This document shows positions 34,795-46,709 of a stretch of DNA of 64,000 nucleotides, one piece after another. The notes under the pieces were generated by a model that worked only from the letters and a program-made list of their open reading frames with translations, was not told where the DNA came from and ran no database searches. A program made the translations under genes and the position numbers. Source of the stretch: Phragmites australis (taxonomy: Eukaryota > Streptophyta > Magnoliopsida > Poales > Poaceae); NCBI RefSeq assembly GCF_958298935.1, contig NC_084923.1, positions 9,364,501 through 9,428,500 of the forward strand, read 5' to 3'. How positions within the stretch are numbered: the first letter of the stretch is position 1; every line of letters begins with the position of its first letter.

Positions 34795-36180
34795 CTAACT
34801 TGTCTCTAATCAAGCCCTTTAGACCTTAATGTTTTAGACTATGTTCTGTTGATGTCGTTTTATGATCAAACGGGCCTAGTTAGTTTTGGTTTACACAAAT
34901 TAGCTGTCAATTATGAATCTTTAAGATGAATTAGGCTCGGATCAATGCTCAAATTAATGTTTTAGGCTATTTCTGTCTTGGGTTAATGTTAATTGAGCAT
35001 GTTTAAGTGATAATTAGCCCCAATTAGGGTCGGATTAGATAACATGTTCATGAATTAGCGGTTTTTTAGGTTCAGATACAATGTAATTTATGCATATATA
35101 TGTGTTCTTGTGTGCTATTCGGATCGGTTTGAGGGTTTAGGGCATGCATAAGCCTCGGGTAGCACATAGAAGGAGGGGATTTTGGGAAATCCAAAAGAAC
35201 TCTAATGAAAAACCTAAGAAAATTCCCTACTTTGGAACTCCAGAGCAAGCAAGAAAGGGCGAAGATCTTACAATTTTTGGCATTCTTCATCGCTGTCACG
35301 CCCGTCGAAGCCTCGAGCTCTTCTTCTTCGGCTGGATCTCCCCTCCTATATGTTGGTTGCGCGTGCGGATTATCCAGACCTCCTCGCCTCGTCGCCATCT
35401 TCTCACGCCGGAGTACATCTCTCTTTCGCCGCATGTGAACGTTGCCTTTAAGACACCTCCACAGACTGGCTCGACGGAGCTACCGATGGCTGTATCTTCT
35501 TGCCCTCCTCCTCTTCTCTCTCTCGCTGGACCTAGCTCCGGCGACTTTCATCTCTCATGGCGGCCGCCTCTCTCTCTCTCTCTCTATCTATCTATGCAGT
35601 CGTGTTTTTCAGAGGGGAGGAGGAGGAATAGGGCTAGGTTTAGGGCAATCGGCATTGCTCCGCCATTTTGATCCGACAAAAATAGCGGACGACCATCGAT
35701 CGTGATGGACAGCCGAGAAGTGTCGAGTCCACTGGGCCAGCGCGCACGTGGCTCAAGCCAAGCCAGGCCGAGAGTCCCGTTTGGGCCATTTTCTTTAAGT
35801 ATTGGGCTTTTACTTTTCCTTATGTTTTTTTCCAGTGAATTTTTAATGATTAATCATTTATGCACTGGATTATGGCCCAAAATTAATGATGATTAATGCA
35901 CGAAAATTACGATTAATTCTCTAGACAAACTGGAACCAACGGGGAGATTTTTTTGGAGAATTTTACAATCAATTTATGTATGTTTATAATTACTTTCTGA
36001 CCAAATTTGACTGTAATTATGCGTTATTTTATTTGTTAGTTCAAATGATTTCCCGTTTTCTACCCAACGGTGATGCGGATCAGAGTTTTAATTTTGTATG
36101 ATTTTAATCAAACCAACGTAGGGTTAATTTCATGTAAATTATTTATTCATGATAAATTTTTAATCTGGTCCAATTTTTCC
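34795..36180 (+). other. Unusually long leader of the Copia element, with GC-rich middle
   Basis: About 1.4 kb separates the primer binding site from gag. 35280-35760 is GC-rich with a CT microsatellite (about 35566-35586) and overlapping short ORFs (35144-35671 plus, 175 codons; 35072-35434 minus). Composition differs from the AT-rich flanks on both sides. It may be a captured or inserted host fragment; no TSD was found around it. Confidence 0.45.
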
Positions 36181-37070
36181 TCTCCATCTGTTAACGCTTC
36201 ATCTGTTGCTGCCACAATTAACGGTATGGAGCAACTTACGGGGAATAACTTTCCCGCTTGGAAAGCTAAGGTGACTATTGTCTTTGGAGTTTTGGATCTT
36301 GACTATGCACTCAGGGTTGACGCTCTCACTGCTCCCGGCATTGGTGTGGAGAATTATGATGAACTAAAGAGAACCTATGATACACTTTCTGAGAAGTGGG
36401 AGTAGTCCAACCGTATGTCATTAATGATTATGAGGAACTCGATCTCAAAAGCTATAAGGGGAGCAATCCCAGCCTCAGAAAAATGTAAGACATACTTGGC
36501 ATCTATGGAGGAATAATTCAAAAACACCTCCAAGATTTATACTAGTACATTTATTCAAAAGCTCCTCAACACTAAATACAATTTTAGGTCCGACGGCATA
36601 AGAGAATACATCATGATGATGAAAGAAATAGTTGCCAAACTCAAGGGTATAGAAATGAAAATCTCTAAGGTTTTTGTTGTCCACTTCATTATGATCTCTC
36701 TTCCTCCTGAGTTTACTCCTTTTAAGATAAACTACAACACTCAGAAGGAGAAGTGGAGCATGAGCGACTTGATCGTGTTGTGCGTCCAAGAGGAAGAGAG
36801 GGTGAGGGCTAAAAGGAAAGATCTTGTGAATCAAGTTAGCAGCCCCAACAACAAAAGAAAATTTCAAGGGGATTTCAAGTATAAGAAGAAGTTGCATTTC
36901 ATTGCTAAGTACGACAGGGCAACGCAAAGGGTGCCCAAGGCACCTCCTCCTCCTGCTCATGCCTCTGAAGAACCTGAGGATGATAGATGCTAATTCTGCT
37001 ACAAGAAGGACCAATACCAGAAAGATTGTGTTGGTTTCCTGAAGTGGCTGGCAAAGAAGGATAATAATTT
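36180..37070 (+). pseudogene. Copia gag remnant
   Basis: From about 36190 the frame reads MEQLTGNNFPAWKAKVTIV, the gag start common to many plant Copia elements, followed by DYALRVD. Stops occur at 36403 and 36515. A second open part (36613-36993) continues the gag core, and near 36990 a degenerate zinc knuckle reads C-stop-FCYKKDQYQKDC, with the His position changed to Tyr and the first spacer broken by a stop. Confidence 0.75.
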
Positions 37071-37079
37071 AATAACATT

Positions 37080-38110
37080 TATTGATGAATCTCTTTATGC
37101 TGATTTTCCCTTAATTCATGGTGAATTGACTCAGATGTCACTGTGCATGTTACCAACTCCTTACAGAGATTCCTTACCGTAAGAACATTAGGAAAGGGGG
37201 AGCGAAGTTTTAGAGTGGTCAATGGGAAGGAAGCTGAAGTTGAGGCTGTCGGATCCCTTCCATTAATTCTTGATAGTGGCTTCACTCTTAAGCTGAATAA
37301 TGTAGTTTATGTTCCTTCCATAAGAAAGAATTTTATTTCAGTTTCGATGTTAGATGATGATGATTTTTAGTGTAATTTTAGAGACAATAAGTGCATTATT
37401 AAGTTTAATTCAGATGTTATTGGTCTTGCCATCCGACAAGACAAACTTTATATATTTTCTCTTACTGAATCTTCTATGTCTACGAATGTATGTGACGTAA
37501 GCCATAAGAGAAAAAGAAGTACAACTAATGAGACTTCTTCGAAACTATGGTATTGTCGTTTAGGCCACATTTCGAGAGAGAGAATGGAGTGTCTCATTAA
37601 AAAAGAGATTCTCCAACCCTTAGACTTTTCTGACTCTGACCACTGTATAGATTGTATTAAAGTAAAATACATGAAGCAAATAAAGAAAGGGGCCACTCAG
37701 AGCATAGGATAATTAGAATTAATTCACATGGATATTTGCAATCCTTTTCCTGTAATATCGGTGGATGATTTTGATTCATTCATTACTTTCACTGATGATT
37801 TCTCCTGTTACGGCTATATCTATCACATTAAAGATCGATCCAAGTCTCTCGATAAATTCAAGATATTTAAGGTTGAGGTAGAAAATTAGCACAACCTAAA
37901 AATTAAAGTAGTGAGATCGGATCGCGGGAGAGTATTATGAGAGACATGCCCCTTACGGGCAAATCCCTAGTCCCTTTGCGAGATTTCTTCAAGAAAATGG
38001 CATAGTAACATAATATTCTATACCTGGTGAACCTCAGCAAAATAGGGTAGCTGAGAGATGCAACCACGCGCTTATGGACATGGTGCGAAAGATGCTCAGT
38101 TATTCTAGTT
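37080..38110 (+). pseudogene. Copia protease / integrase remnant
   Basis: Near 37255-37370 the text LPLILDSGFTLKLNNVVYVP leads to NFISVSMLD, the segment at and after the Copia protease. 37476-37712 contains LWYCRLGHISRERMECLI and HCIDCIK, the H-x-x-H...C-x2-C GAG-pre-integrase zinc finger. Integrase core text follows with several stops and frame changes to about 38110. Confidence 0.75.
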
Positions 38111-38769
38111 TACCAATTAGACTATGGATGGAGGCACTTAAGACAGCCGCGCACATTCTTAATCGAGTTCCCAGTAAATCAGTTCCAAAAATAACTTAGG
38201 AATTATAGACTGTGAGAAAGCCCTCTTTGAAATATTTACGTGTGTAGGGCTGTGAAGCTGAAGCTAAAGTTTTTAATCCATATATTAGAAAATTAGATCC
38301 TAAGACAGTTAGTTGTCACTTTATCGGGAATCCCAAGAGATCGAAGGGGTATCGTTTTTACTGTCTAGATAGAATCACTAAGTTTGTTGAAATAAGACAT
38401 GTTATATTTCTTGAGAACGGGGATCTGGAGCTTATGGAAGTTGATCTCAAGAAAAAACGGATTTATGTTTCTACACCACTGATCCAAAAGCCATATATCC
38501 TTGTGCCCCAGGTGGTTGCACCTTCAATAGAAACTAACGTCAATGCACCCCCTATTGAGGTCTCTGAAATTCTTAATGTTGCACCTAACAATGAGCCTCA
38601 GCAGTCCCCTGCAGTACCTAATAAATTGATCAGAAAATCACAGCGTGACAGGAGACCTGCCATCTCGAACGATTACGTTGTCTACATGAATGAAAACGTT
38701 AATGATAAAGAGGCCATGATGAGTGAACATTCGCCCGAGTGGCTTAATGTCATGAAGAACTAATTAAAT

Positions 38770-40190
38770 TCTATGAGTGATAATGATGTATGGGACCTAG
38801 TAGAAATCCCTAACAGAGCCAAAACAGTAGGCTGTAAATGAGTCTACAAAACAAAGCATGACTCTAAGGGGAACATCGAAAGTTTCAAAGCAAGACTCGT
38901 AGCAAAAGGCTTCTCGTAAAGAGAACGGATTGATTATAATGAAACTTTTCTCTCCTGTATCAAGTAAAGATTCCTTCAAAATAATTATAGCGCTTGTAGC
39001 GCATTATGATTTAGAGCTACATCAAATGGACGTAAAAATGGTATTCCTTAATGGTGACTTGGAACAAAATGTTTACATGTCTCAACCATAAGGCTTTGTC
39101 GTGGAAGATAAAGAACATTTGGTATGTCGCCTTAAGAAATCAATTTATGATCTAAAACAAGCTTTTAGGTAGTGGTATCTCAAGTTTGATAAAGTTATTA
39201 GAAATTTTGGTTTAAAGGAAAATGAAGTTGATAATTGCATTTATGTAAAGTTTAAAGGGGGAAATTCACCATCTTAGTTCTTTATGTGGATGATATTTTA
39301 TTGGCCAGCATCGATAAGGATATGTTATTTGAGACTAAGATATTTCTTTACTATAATTTTGATATGAAGGATCTCGGTGAAGCTTCTTACGTTCTTGTCA
39401 TTGAGATTCAGCGAGATCGGTCCAAAGGAGTATTAGGATTATCTCAAAAGGTATACATTGATAGAGTACTAAAGAAATATAATATATATAAGTGCTCTGT
39501 TATGTCTGCTTCTATTATTAAGGGTGATAAGTTTGGGACATTTCAATGTCCGAGGAACCAATACGAAAACTGATCAAATGAAGTCGGTTCCTTATACTTC
39601 AGCTGTCGGAAGCATTGTGTATGCTCTAGTATGTACTCACCCTGATTTAGCTTTTGTGACCAGGATGCATTGAAGATATCAGTCAAATCCAGGATCAAAA
39701 TACTGGAAAGCTATTAAGAAAGTCTTTCGCTATTTGCAAGGCACTAAGAACTGCATTCTCGTATTTAGAAAATATGATAATCTTGAAGTGTTGGTTATTC
39801 GGATGCAGGCTTTGTGGGGTGTGTGGATACTGAGAAATCCACGTCAGGCTACATCTTCACTCTTACTGGAGGAGCTATCTCATGGAAAAACTCTAAACAG
39901 ACACTTACGGCATCATCAACGATGCAAGCTGAGTTTGTAGTATGTTATGAGGCTATCGGGCAGGCTATATGGCTAAAGAACTTTATCTCATGATTAAGAG
40001 TGGTCGATAGTATTTCAAAGTCACTTATATTATACTGTGATAATCAATTTGTAGTTTTTTATACAAGTAACAACAAGTTGAGTGGTGCTACCAAACACAT
40101 CGACATTAAGTATCATATTGTGAAAGATAGAATTCAGATCAAACAATTAATGTTGAGCATATAAACACTAAGTCAATACGAGTGGATCCT
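38770..40190 (+). pseudogene. Copia reverse transcriptase / RNase H remnant
   Basis: From 38785 the text gives VWDLVEIPNRAKTVG, then WVYKTKHDSKGNIESFKARL, the start of the Copia reverse transcriptase. LHQMDVKMVFLNGDL follows near 39020. The catalytic box YVDDILLASIDKD is at 39278-39316, where the 39286-39573 frame is open. RNase H-like text follows to about 40190. Stops at 38840, 38918, 39089 and others inactivate it. Confidence 0.85.
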
Positions 40191-40442
40191 CTTACTAAAG
40201 TCTTGTCACTCCATATTTTCCATGATCATGTTGTCGGTATGGGGTTATCGGAAAGCCTATGATTCTAGATAAGGGGACCATAATGCAAACCAACTCCCAT
40301 TAGGAATAACAATTTTCTATTTTAAGATGGAGTGGTATACTGTAGATATTTGGGTTTCAGTGACATTTCATTAGCCGCTGTAACACTTTATCTTGGTATG
40401 CTATTTTATTGAGAGTGGACTTATGGTATTAGGCTTATGATC

Positions 40443-40454
40443 AAGGGGAGGGAA
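40443..40454 (+). other. Polypurine tract
   Basis: AAGGGGAGGGAA directly precedes the 3' LTR at 40455, the site of plus-strand DNA priming. Confidence 0.8.
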
Positions 40455-40870
40455 TGTTGAAATTGATCTCGGCTCATGCTAATGTTCTGTAACAAAACGG
40501 ACCGAGAGATAAGGGGGAGTTGTACCCACCTCATCGCCCTGATCGGGGTACAACCAACGTTGGTTGTGGTCTTGTTCTACGCAACACAATAATAAAAGGA
40601 AAACACTGGGGCTTGTGAGTTTAATCGATCTCACGTAGCTAACGCATACCCCCACATACTAAAACCCTAGACCGATTTAAAGGGTGCGTTGCAGTGGAGC
40701 GAAGGCTACCGCTGGACTGCTCTGAAGATCTCCGCCAAACTCTCCCTCATGCTGGCCACACCTACGTCAACTGTCTGCCACGACTACATCTCACGCTTCC
40801 GTTGTTACAAAGTGATTGATCCAAGAGTTAGTGAATTCATTATGTTTACATAAAGCTTTATGATCTAACA
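40455..40870 (+). repeat. 3' LTR of the Copia element
   Basis: 416 bp; compared with the 5' LTR it lacks about 60 bp around the block that follows CCTACGTCAACTGTCT. Confidence 0.9.
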
Positions 40871-41079
40871 AATATCATTATTACTAAAAGTCACAAGTTG
40901 ATCGGGGGAAGCTTTTTAGCATCTGAGGGATAATGTTATAAAGGGTATTACATATATTATATATTTTATCCATACTAAAAGTCAATTCTAATATAGCTTT
41001 TCTATAAATATTTTTTAACTATATCTTTTAAAAACAGTTTTTAAAAAAATCTCAGTCAAACTAAACATACCCTTGTATC

Positions 41080-41410
41080 TGGCAGCGGGTCCAGGAGGTC
41101 CAATTACAACCGGGGCAGGAAGACAAGACTATCTGACGTTGGACTGGATCAAAGCTTTACACGGCTAGCTCAGCTTACAAGATGTTTTTTTCTGCGGGGC
41201 CATCAAGTTTGCAAGTGCAAAGCAAATTTAGAAATCATGGCTCCAATGAAGGTTAAGTTCTTCGTGGCTTGTACTACACAGGCGCATCTCGACTGTTGGT
41301 CGACGTTGCCACGACCTCTAAGACTCACACACCTGTGCCTTATGCAATCAGTCACCGGAGATCATGGACCATCTGCCCCTACACTGCTAGGTGGCTAGGT
41401 AGGTCTGTTA
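41080..41410 (+). mobile_element. LINE ORF2 fragment (zf-RVT region)
   Basis: Text APMKVKFFVACTT (about 41238-41276), then in another frame SHTCALCNQSPEIMDHLPL plus HC (about 41326-41388), matches the C-x2-C...H-x4-C region at the end of plant L1 ORF2. No TSD or poly-A tail located; frames are broken. Confidence 0.65.
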
Positions 41411-43057
41411 GGGGATACTAGCCAGTCTGACCAGTAATCAGAGTCTAGCGTCGCGTGGTGCTAAACCAGGGTCCAATGAGATTGCGTACCAAGTTACTGA
41501 CGAGAGACACTGGAAGGGCAAATTTCATCAGACGCGGTGGCTTCAGGTCTGCGTGATCTGATCTGACCTTCATTCCGTCGTGGGAGGACGGCGAGTCGAT
41601 CGAGCGGGGGGGGGGGGGGCGAAATTGCTGTCCATCAGCCGAGCAGCACGAACGGGCCCATCCTTCGGGCCACGCGGAACCCACACTTGCGACTGTCCCG
41701 AACGGTCCCAAGCGCCGCGCCCTTGTAGCGCGCGGCGCGCCCGGCGGCCCCGAACGCGGTTGCGTATCACGCACGGGCTGCGCGCGGAAGTGGTGGACTG
41801 ACTCGCCGGACGCCGGGCACCACCTGCCGACCATCACTACGCCCGCGAGGTTTAGGAAGAAAATTTTATGGGGTCTTTAATTTAAAAATCTCTTATGAGA
41901 TTTTGATTTATATGTCTTTTTCTAATCTAACGATTAGCACGTGCAACTGAGAGAAAATAAAAGAACACGTGACATACACAAAAGTGATTCTTTCTGTGAG
42001 ATTGTATCTCATAGAATTTCCTTTTCGCCAGCCACAGGGGTCAAAAACGCTGTTCAACACCCGCTCGCGCCTCCCACCACATACCCCACTTTTCATTTTT
42101 GAAAAAAAAAATCCTCCCACATCTTTATATTTTTGAAAGTTTTTCAAATAGTTTATCTGAATAAGTTTTCTAAGTAAATTTTTCGAAAAAATTAACGAAA
42201 ACAGTTTTGAGAAAAAGTTAACCACGGAAATTTACGCAGCAAACTTTTTCAAAATACTTATTCAAATAATTTATTAAAAAACGTTTTTAAAATGGAAAAA
42301 TGCCGGAGGGAAAAATTTTCAAAAACGAAAAGCGGCGAAGGCTATCTAAAAAGTTGCTGTTTCTCTAACCGGCTCGCGAGAATTAGTTGGGTCACAGGGG
42401 TGCAGCCCAGCGGGCGTCGGCACGGCCGCGTAGTTTCCTCTCACTCTGCCCTTCCAGCTCTTCTGGCGCTTTGACTTCGGCTGGTCGTCGGGCGCAACCG
42501 CACGGTCCGTGCTTTGCAGGCCGAATGTGTCGAGACTAGAGAGCCCAGCCTAACTAAACGACTTGGACTTTGCTCTTGCGCGGCAACGGTCCAGTATTTT
42601 GGTACCGAGCTCCGGACCGGCCAGAAAAGGCCTTTTGGTGGGCCAACTCCCAACAGACGCTCGGTTTACAGGTGAAGCCAGCCCGTTTGAGGCCCACTCT
42701 CCTAGAAACGCCTTGTGCGCTTGCACATCAGCACCACCACGTTTTGTTATCTGATGTCACCCACTCTAAAATTATGATTTTTTTGCGAGTCTAACGAAAC
42801 CGATATTTTAAAAGCCAAAAATATGTGTTTTCGTTCGTACTGAACAACCTTGATAAAAAGAAATAGTAGCTACATTTTTTCAGTACCATGTAGGGACACT
42901 CGAGTGTGCAGCCTCCTCACTTCAAGACGTGTCACAAAAGACGCAGAGTAGTAGGGCACCCATTTCCGGTGCCAAACATCCTACCTTTATCCTGTCCGTC
43001 CGTCGCGCTTGGAGACGGTGGAAGTGGGGGAGTTGGAGGTGGGATATGGCTTCTTAA
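41411..43057. other. Intergenic, patches of GC-rich and A/T-rich DNA
   Basis: 41440-41840 and 42360-42760 are GC-rich with overlapping short ORFs on both strands; 41606-41619 is a run of 14 G. 42090-42330 is A/T-rich and loosely self-complementary (TTTTTCAAA / TTTGAAAAA words). No supported gene. Confidence 0.4.
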
Positions 43058-43640
43058 GGCCTGTTTTTTTCAGCATATAATTATAATAAGCAATTTATAG
43101 ATAATAAATTATAATAAGTTGGATTGTGATAACCAATAGAAAAATATATTGTAAGCTGTTTGACAATCTGGATTATTGAAATTTGGATTATTATTTTTAG
43201 ATGGCAAAAGTGTACAATGTCCTCAACTAATTTGGGTAACTTGTATACTCTTTTGTGACACGTTTAACATTCAATCAGCCTTGCAGAACATTTGTAAAAT
43301 ACAAAATTAAATAAATAACTATCAATAGATAAATCATTCATGCATCCTTGAACTTTTGTCCATACAAATATGCACTCACAAACAAATTAATCTCTCCTAA
43401 AAAATAAAGCATTAGCAATATTATCACATAAATCATTTATATCTCCCTCACTTCATCTCCTAATTGACTTGCACTCTTTTGAAATGAAGGTATCGACATG
43501 TAGTTTTCATCTCAATCACACCGGTCAAACTCTTCATCATCCAAAGCAGTATTTCAAATGAAGTTATGAAAAGTCATACATGCATGTATTATTTTAGTTT
43601 GCTTGCGCATAGAATAAATTGGTAAGTTCAGTAAAATTCT

Positions 43641-43979
43641 TCACTTCATCTTCAAAACACCAAATGAGCGTTCAATCACATTACGTAGAGATGAATGCAA
43701 GTGGTTGAATACCTCCTTCTTGACACTAGGACGCGAGCCATTTTGAAACTCCTTTAAATAGTATTTGGTCCCTTTGAATAGAGCTAGAAAACCCGATCGG
43801 TTTGGATAGCTCAAGTCAACATGGTAAATTTTCCTATAAACATCAAAATACACCAGGTATAGTAGAAGACATATCTTCGTTATAGAATCTAGTGAGATGA
43901 TAGCACATTTGTTCACCTTGTTGGCAATAGCACATTTGTTCTCCAAAGTGACATGAATGACATTCATTATCATAACCAT
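43641..43979 (-). pseudogene. Harbinger DDE transposase C-terminal fragment
   Basis: The frame contains DLSYPNRSGFLALFKGTKYY and ends SLRNVIERSFGVLKMK. The text YPN...GFL...F-GT-Y and HSSLRNVIER-FGVLK is the signature of the DDE_Tnp_4 (PIF/Harbinger) catalytic domain around its last acidic residue. The upstream catalytic Asp regions are not readable, so it is a fragment. The product would have cut and joined the element's DNA in the nucleus. Confidence 0.8.
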
Positions 43980-44413
43980 GGGGTTCTTTGCTACCTTTTG
44001 TAGGTTAGTAGCAATGCTACTTATACCTCAGCTTCAATGGATTGCTACCCTTTAAATTGCTCTTCAATGAGCCATGTCATGCATGTGTGTCACCAATCCC
44101 TTCTCCAACAGCCCCTCCAACAACCTCACCACGTATAGTAGAAGAAGAACCATCAACAACAATAATGATGAACATTTCCTTCATCAATTCTTCACACTCC
44201 GGTGGACCATGCTACAGCTTCTTTTCATTCTGAATGTCCAAAAAAATGATAAGAAATCTTTGGTATCAATAATACATACAATGCACATATTTCTTCAATA
44301 CATATTTAGTAGCACGTATTTGTTACCTTGGTGATTTTTTTTTCAATAATCATCGCTTGCATAAACCATACCTTTAGCATCATCTCATCCCAGATATGTA
44401 TCTTTGAGAAGGC

Positions 44414-44605
44414 CTAGCCGAAAGCTATATATGCCTTTGAGTAAATCTCATTGGTCTTCAATTGTGTTCTAGAGTGATGAAAACCTATCTTTTGCAAGTA
44501 CTTAACAGCAATGTTCTTGTAGCCTCCGTTAGTCATAACCCCAATAAGCCTATTCCCAGCACATATTTCTTTAATACATATTTCACAAAAAGTCCTAATG
44601 TTCAA
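44414..44605 (-). pseudogene. Harbinger Myb/SANT-like ORF1 fragment
   Basis: The text FCEICIKEICAGNRLIGVMT, then GGYKNIAVKYLQKIGFHHSR and TQLKT, matches the Myb/SANT-like DNA-binding protein encoded beside plant PIF/Harbinger transposases, which assists the transposase. The expected KNKWD after TQLK is altered, and upstream exons are not clear. Confidence 0.65.
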
Positions 44606-45398
44606 GAAAGACCAGTCTGCTTTGTCAAACTCCTCATTCTATTCGGTAGAATACAGACATAGAGGTTCAGTTTTAAAAATCACATAAGACTAAAGATTTG
44701 CACATTATGGAAAATCCACTCAGACAATCAAATGAAGGAAGTAACTATGCCGGCCTTAGCATCAATGTTTGTTAAATCTAGCAGCATGGGCATGGGCATA
44801 GACATGAAATAAAAATTTGATAGTCTATTAACTAAAAATTTGAGTCATTAATAAGAGAACAATGTGAACTCTCAGAACTGCTACTTTGTCCATAGTGTTC
44901 CATTTTCACAAAGCTGCTTGCAAACTTCAAACAGGAATTTTTTGTTTAGGATAAAAAAAAAACACAGGTTCCAATTTGATGCAAAAGCTAGAGCATCTCT
45001 TTTGTAGCTTTATCTCAAAACTTATGCGCCAGGTATGCAGCACCACTCATGAACCAAGTAACCGGCCCTGATAACTACAGCTTTTGTAGAATTGCATATT
45101 ATACTAGAGGAAGAACTCTCACAGTTCCAAACTACCAATAAGCACTACTTTTCAAAAAACCAACACCAAGATAACATCCTCCAAGAACTCAAAAATCCAC
45201 TTCAGTGTCAAGCAACTCGACGAATTCAATGCACCCTTGAACCCCTAATCTTCTACTCCCTCCAGCCGGCAATCGCAGTACCAAGCTGTCGGGTTCCATC
45301 AACGCCACAAGCACCAAACCCTCGCCACCGCTAATCCTCAACAGAGATCCCCAGAAAACCCACACCACAGTGTTACTACTTAATTCATCAATGACAAA

Positions 45399-45883
45399 TC
45401 AATCTGATATCAAGGTTCCTGAGTCAAGAAAATGCATCAATTTGGTACAAGAATCGCATAAGTGTCTGTTAACACCAGCACATGGACTGGGCAAGCTCAC
45501 CACGTTGTCGGTGGCCACATGCGTAGGCGCGTCGGCATCCTCACCGTCGGATGCTCTCTCGGTAACGCTGGCCTCAAGGACACCAGCCACAGAGGATGAA
45601 CGGGGCGACATGTAGGGTTGTTTCCCTCGGTGAGCAGCCAGGGAGCTATCCACACCGGGTAGGGCGGCCACCGTTCCTTGCGAGCCTCCCATGGCCACGC
45701 CAGCAGGTCCTGCAACACCGCACCTCCCACGTTGTAGCGCCGTCGTGGAGGCCTCCAGTGCGACCACGAGCGCCAGGGCTGACGTGCCAGGCACGACCCC
45801 TGCAGCAACCAGGCCCGACGCGCCAGGAGGCCGCCCGCGCTGGAGATTCCATGCACGTTGAGCAAGGAGGCGCCATCGTGCAT
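45399..45883 (-). other. GC-rich ORF region in the 5' part of the Harbinger element
   Basis: Overlapping minus-strand frames of 131 and 128 codons with Ala/Gly/Arg-rich low-complexity text and no motif. By position this would be the promoter side of the transposon genes. A captured host fragment is possible; I do not treat it as a gene. Confidence 0.25.
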
Positions 45884-46709
45884 GGACGTCGTCTATTCCT
45901 TAGCCAACAAATCTAGGTAGGCGAGGGCAAGAATGAGGGTCTCCTCTGCATCTTCAACGTCGATTGGCTCAATCTTGGCCAACTACCGCTAAGCTCGTTG
46001 AATTTGGGGAGAAATGTTGTGTTTAGGGTTAAAGGGAACAAAGAGAGAAGGAGGCGAACGGGAGGTAACAGAGAGGGGGGGGGGCGTGAACGGGATGCGA
46101 ATGAGAGGGGGCGAATGGGAGGGGGGCTCGGGTTTGGGTGGGAAGAGTGGTATTGACGGGTAATTTCTCCTACATTCGATAGGTAGTATAGTAGAAGATC
46201 AAATCATAAGTTGAAATAAGCTTTTTTTCATAAATTATGGGATATAAGCTTCAGCTTATAATAATTTGGATAAATAATTTAACTGTTTGTTTGTACTTTA
46301 GATAAATAAGCTAGCTTAATGTCTAATGGATGATGTAATCATTTATCTAGCCATAAGTAATAGTACGTTTTATAGCAGGAATCTTTACTGTGTACTAGAG
46401 AGAAGGTGAGGTCCTCTAAATTGTTCTCACACCTCAACTTCCATTTTACTCTTGACTTCACTATGGCGTTGTCATCATCCTTTCCGGGATCCCTCACATC
46501 ATCGCGGTGAATACAGGCTGGGTGCCATGGTGCAGCTTAAGGTAAGCATTCCTGGATCCCTAAAAGTCCTCCACCTGCTTGTTGTGTGCGAGATTTGTGT
46601 TTTGATTTGTGTAAGAAGGGTTCTGTTTGAGTGATGTTTTTTTTATACGAAATGCGATGGGAGGTGAGGTGAGGTGGGTTCCGATTCGTGCAAGAATTGG
46701 TAACAATTA

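Larger units (their letters stand above)
34304..40870 (+). mobile_element. Copia retrotransposon with both LTRs, decayed
   Basis: Two LTRs (34304-34780 and 40455-40870) start TGTT(A/G)(G/A)AATTGATCTCGG and end TTTATGATCTAACA. The interior has a long leader, then gag, protease/integrase, reverse transcriptase and RNase H in Copia order, and a polypurine tract just before the 3' LTR. The LTRs differ by many substitutions and several gaps (the 3' LTR is about 60 bp shorter), and every gene has stops, so the insertion is old. No TSD is visible: GCTGT precedes and AATAT follows. Confidence 0.9.
34221..41072. mobile_element. MITE split by the nested Copia element
   Basis: The left piece (34221-34303) starts GGGTTAGTTTGGTTAGCAG. 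The right piece (40871-41072) ends with sequence whose reverse complement is GGGTATGTTTAGTTTGACTG. These are matching inverted ends of about 20 bp, with AT-rich interiors sharing AAAATC and AAAAGC-like words. The Copia element lies between the two halves, so the MITE was there first. Confidence 0.55.
43058..46330 (-). mobile_element. Decayed PIF/Harbinger transposon
   Basis: The left end reads GGCCTGTTTTTTTCAGCATA after TAA/TTA, the usual Harbinger/Tourist terminus and target. The minus strand holds a Myb/SANT-like remnant (44414-44605) and the C-terminal part of a DDE transposase (43641-43979), the two-gene content of PIF/Harbinger elements. The right part (46190-46320), read in reverse, matches the subterminal sequence of the MITE at 46710-47124. 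Its terminal ~70 bp is not found, so the right end is eroded. A run of eight or more G lies at about 46073-46084. Confidence 0.75.

Noticed and set aside
41853..42022. Possible small MITE (AGGAARAAAATTTTATG ... CATAGAATTTCCT)
   Set aside because: The inverted match is short and the flanks show no target duplication.
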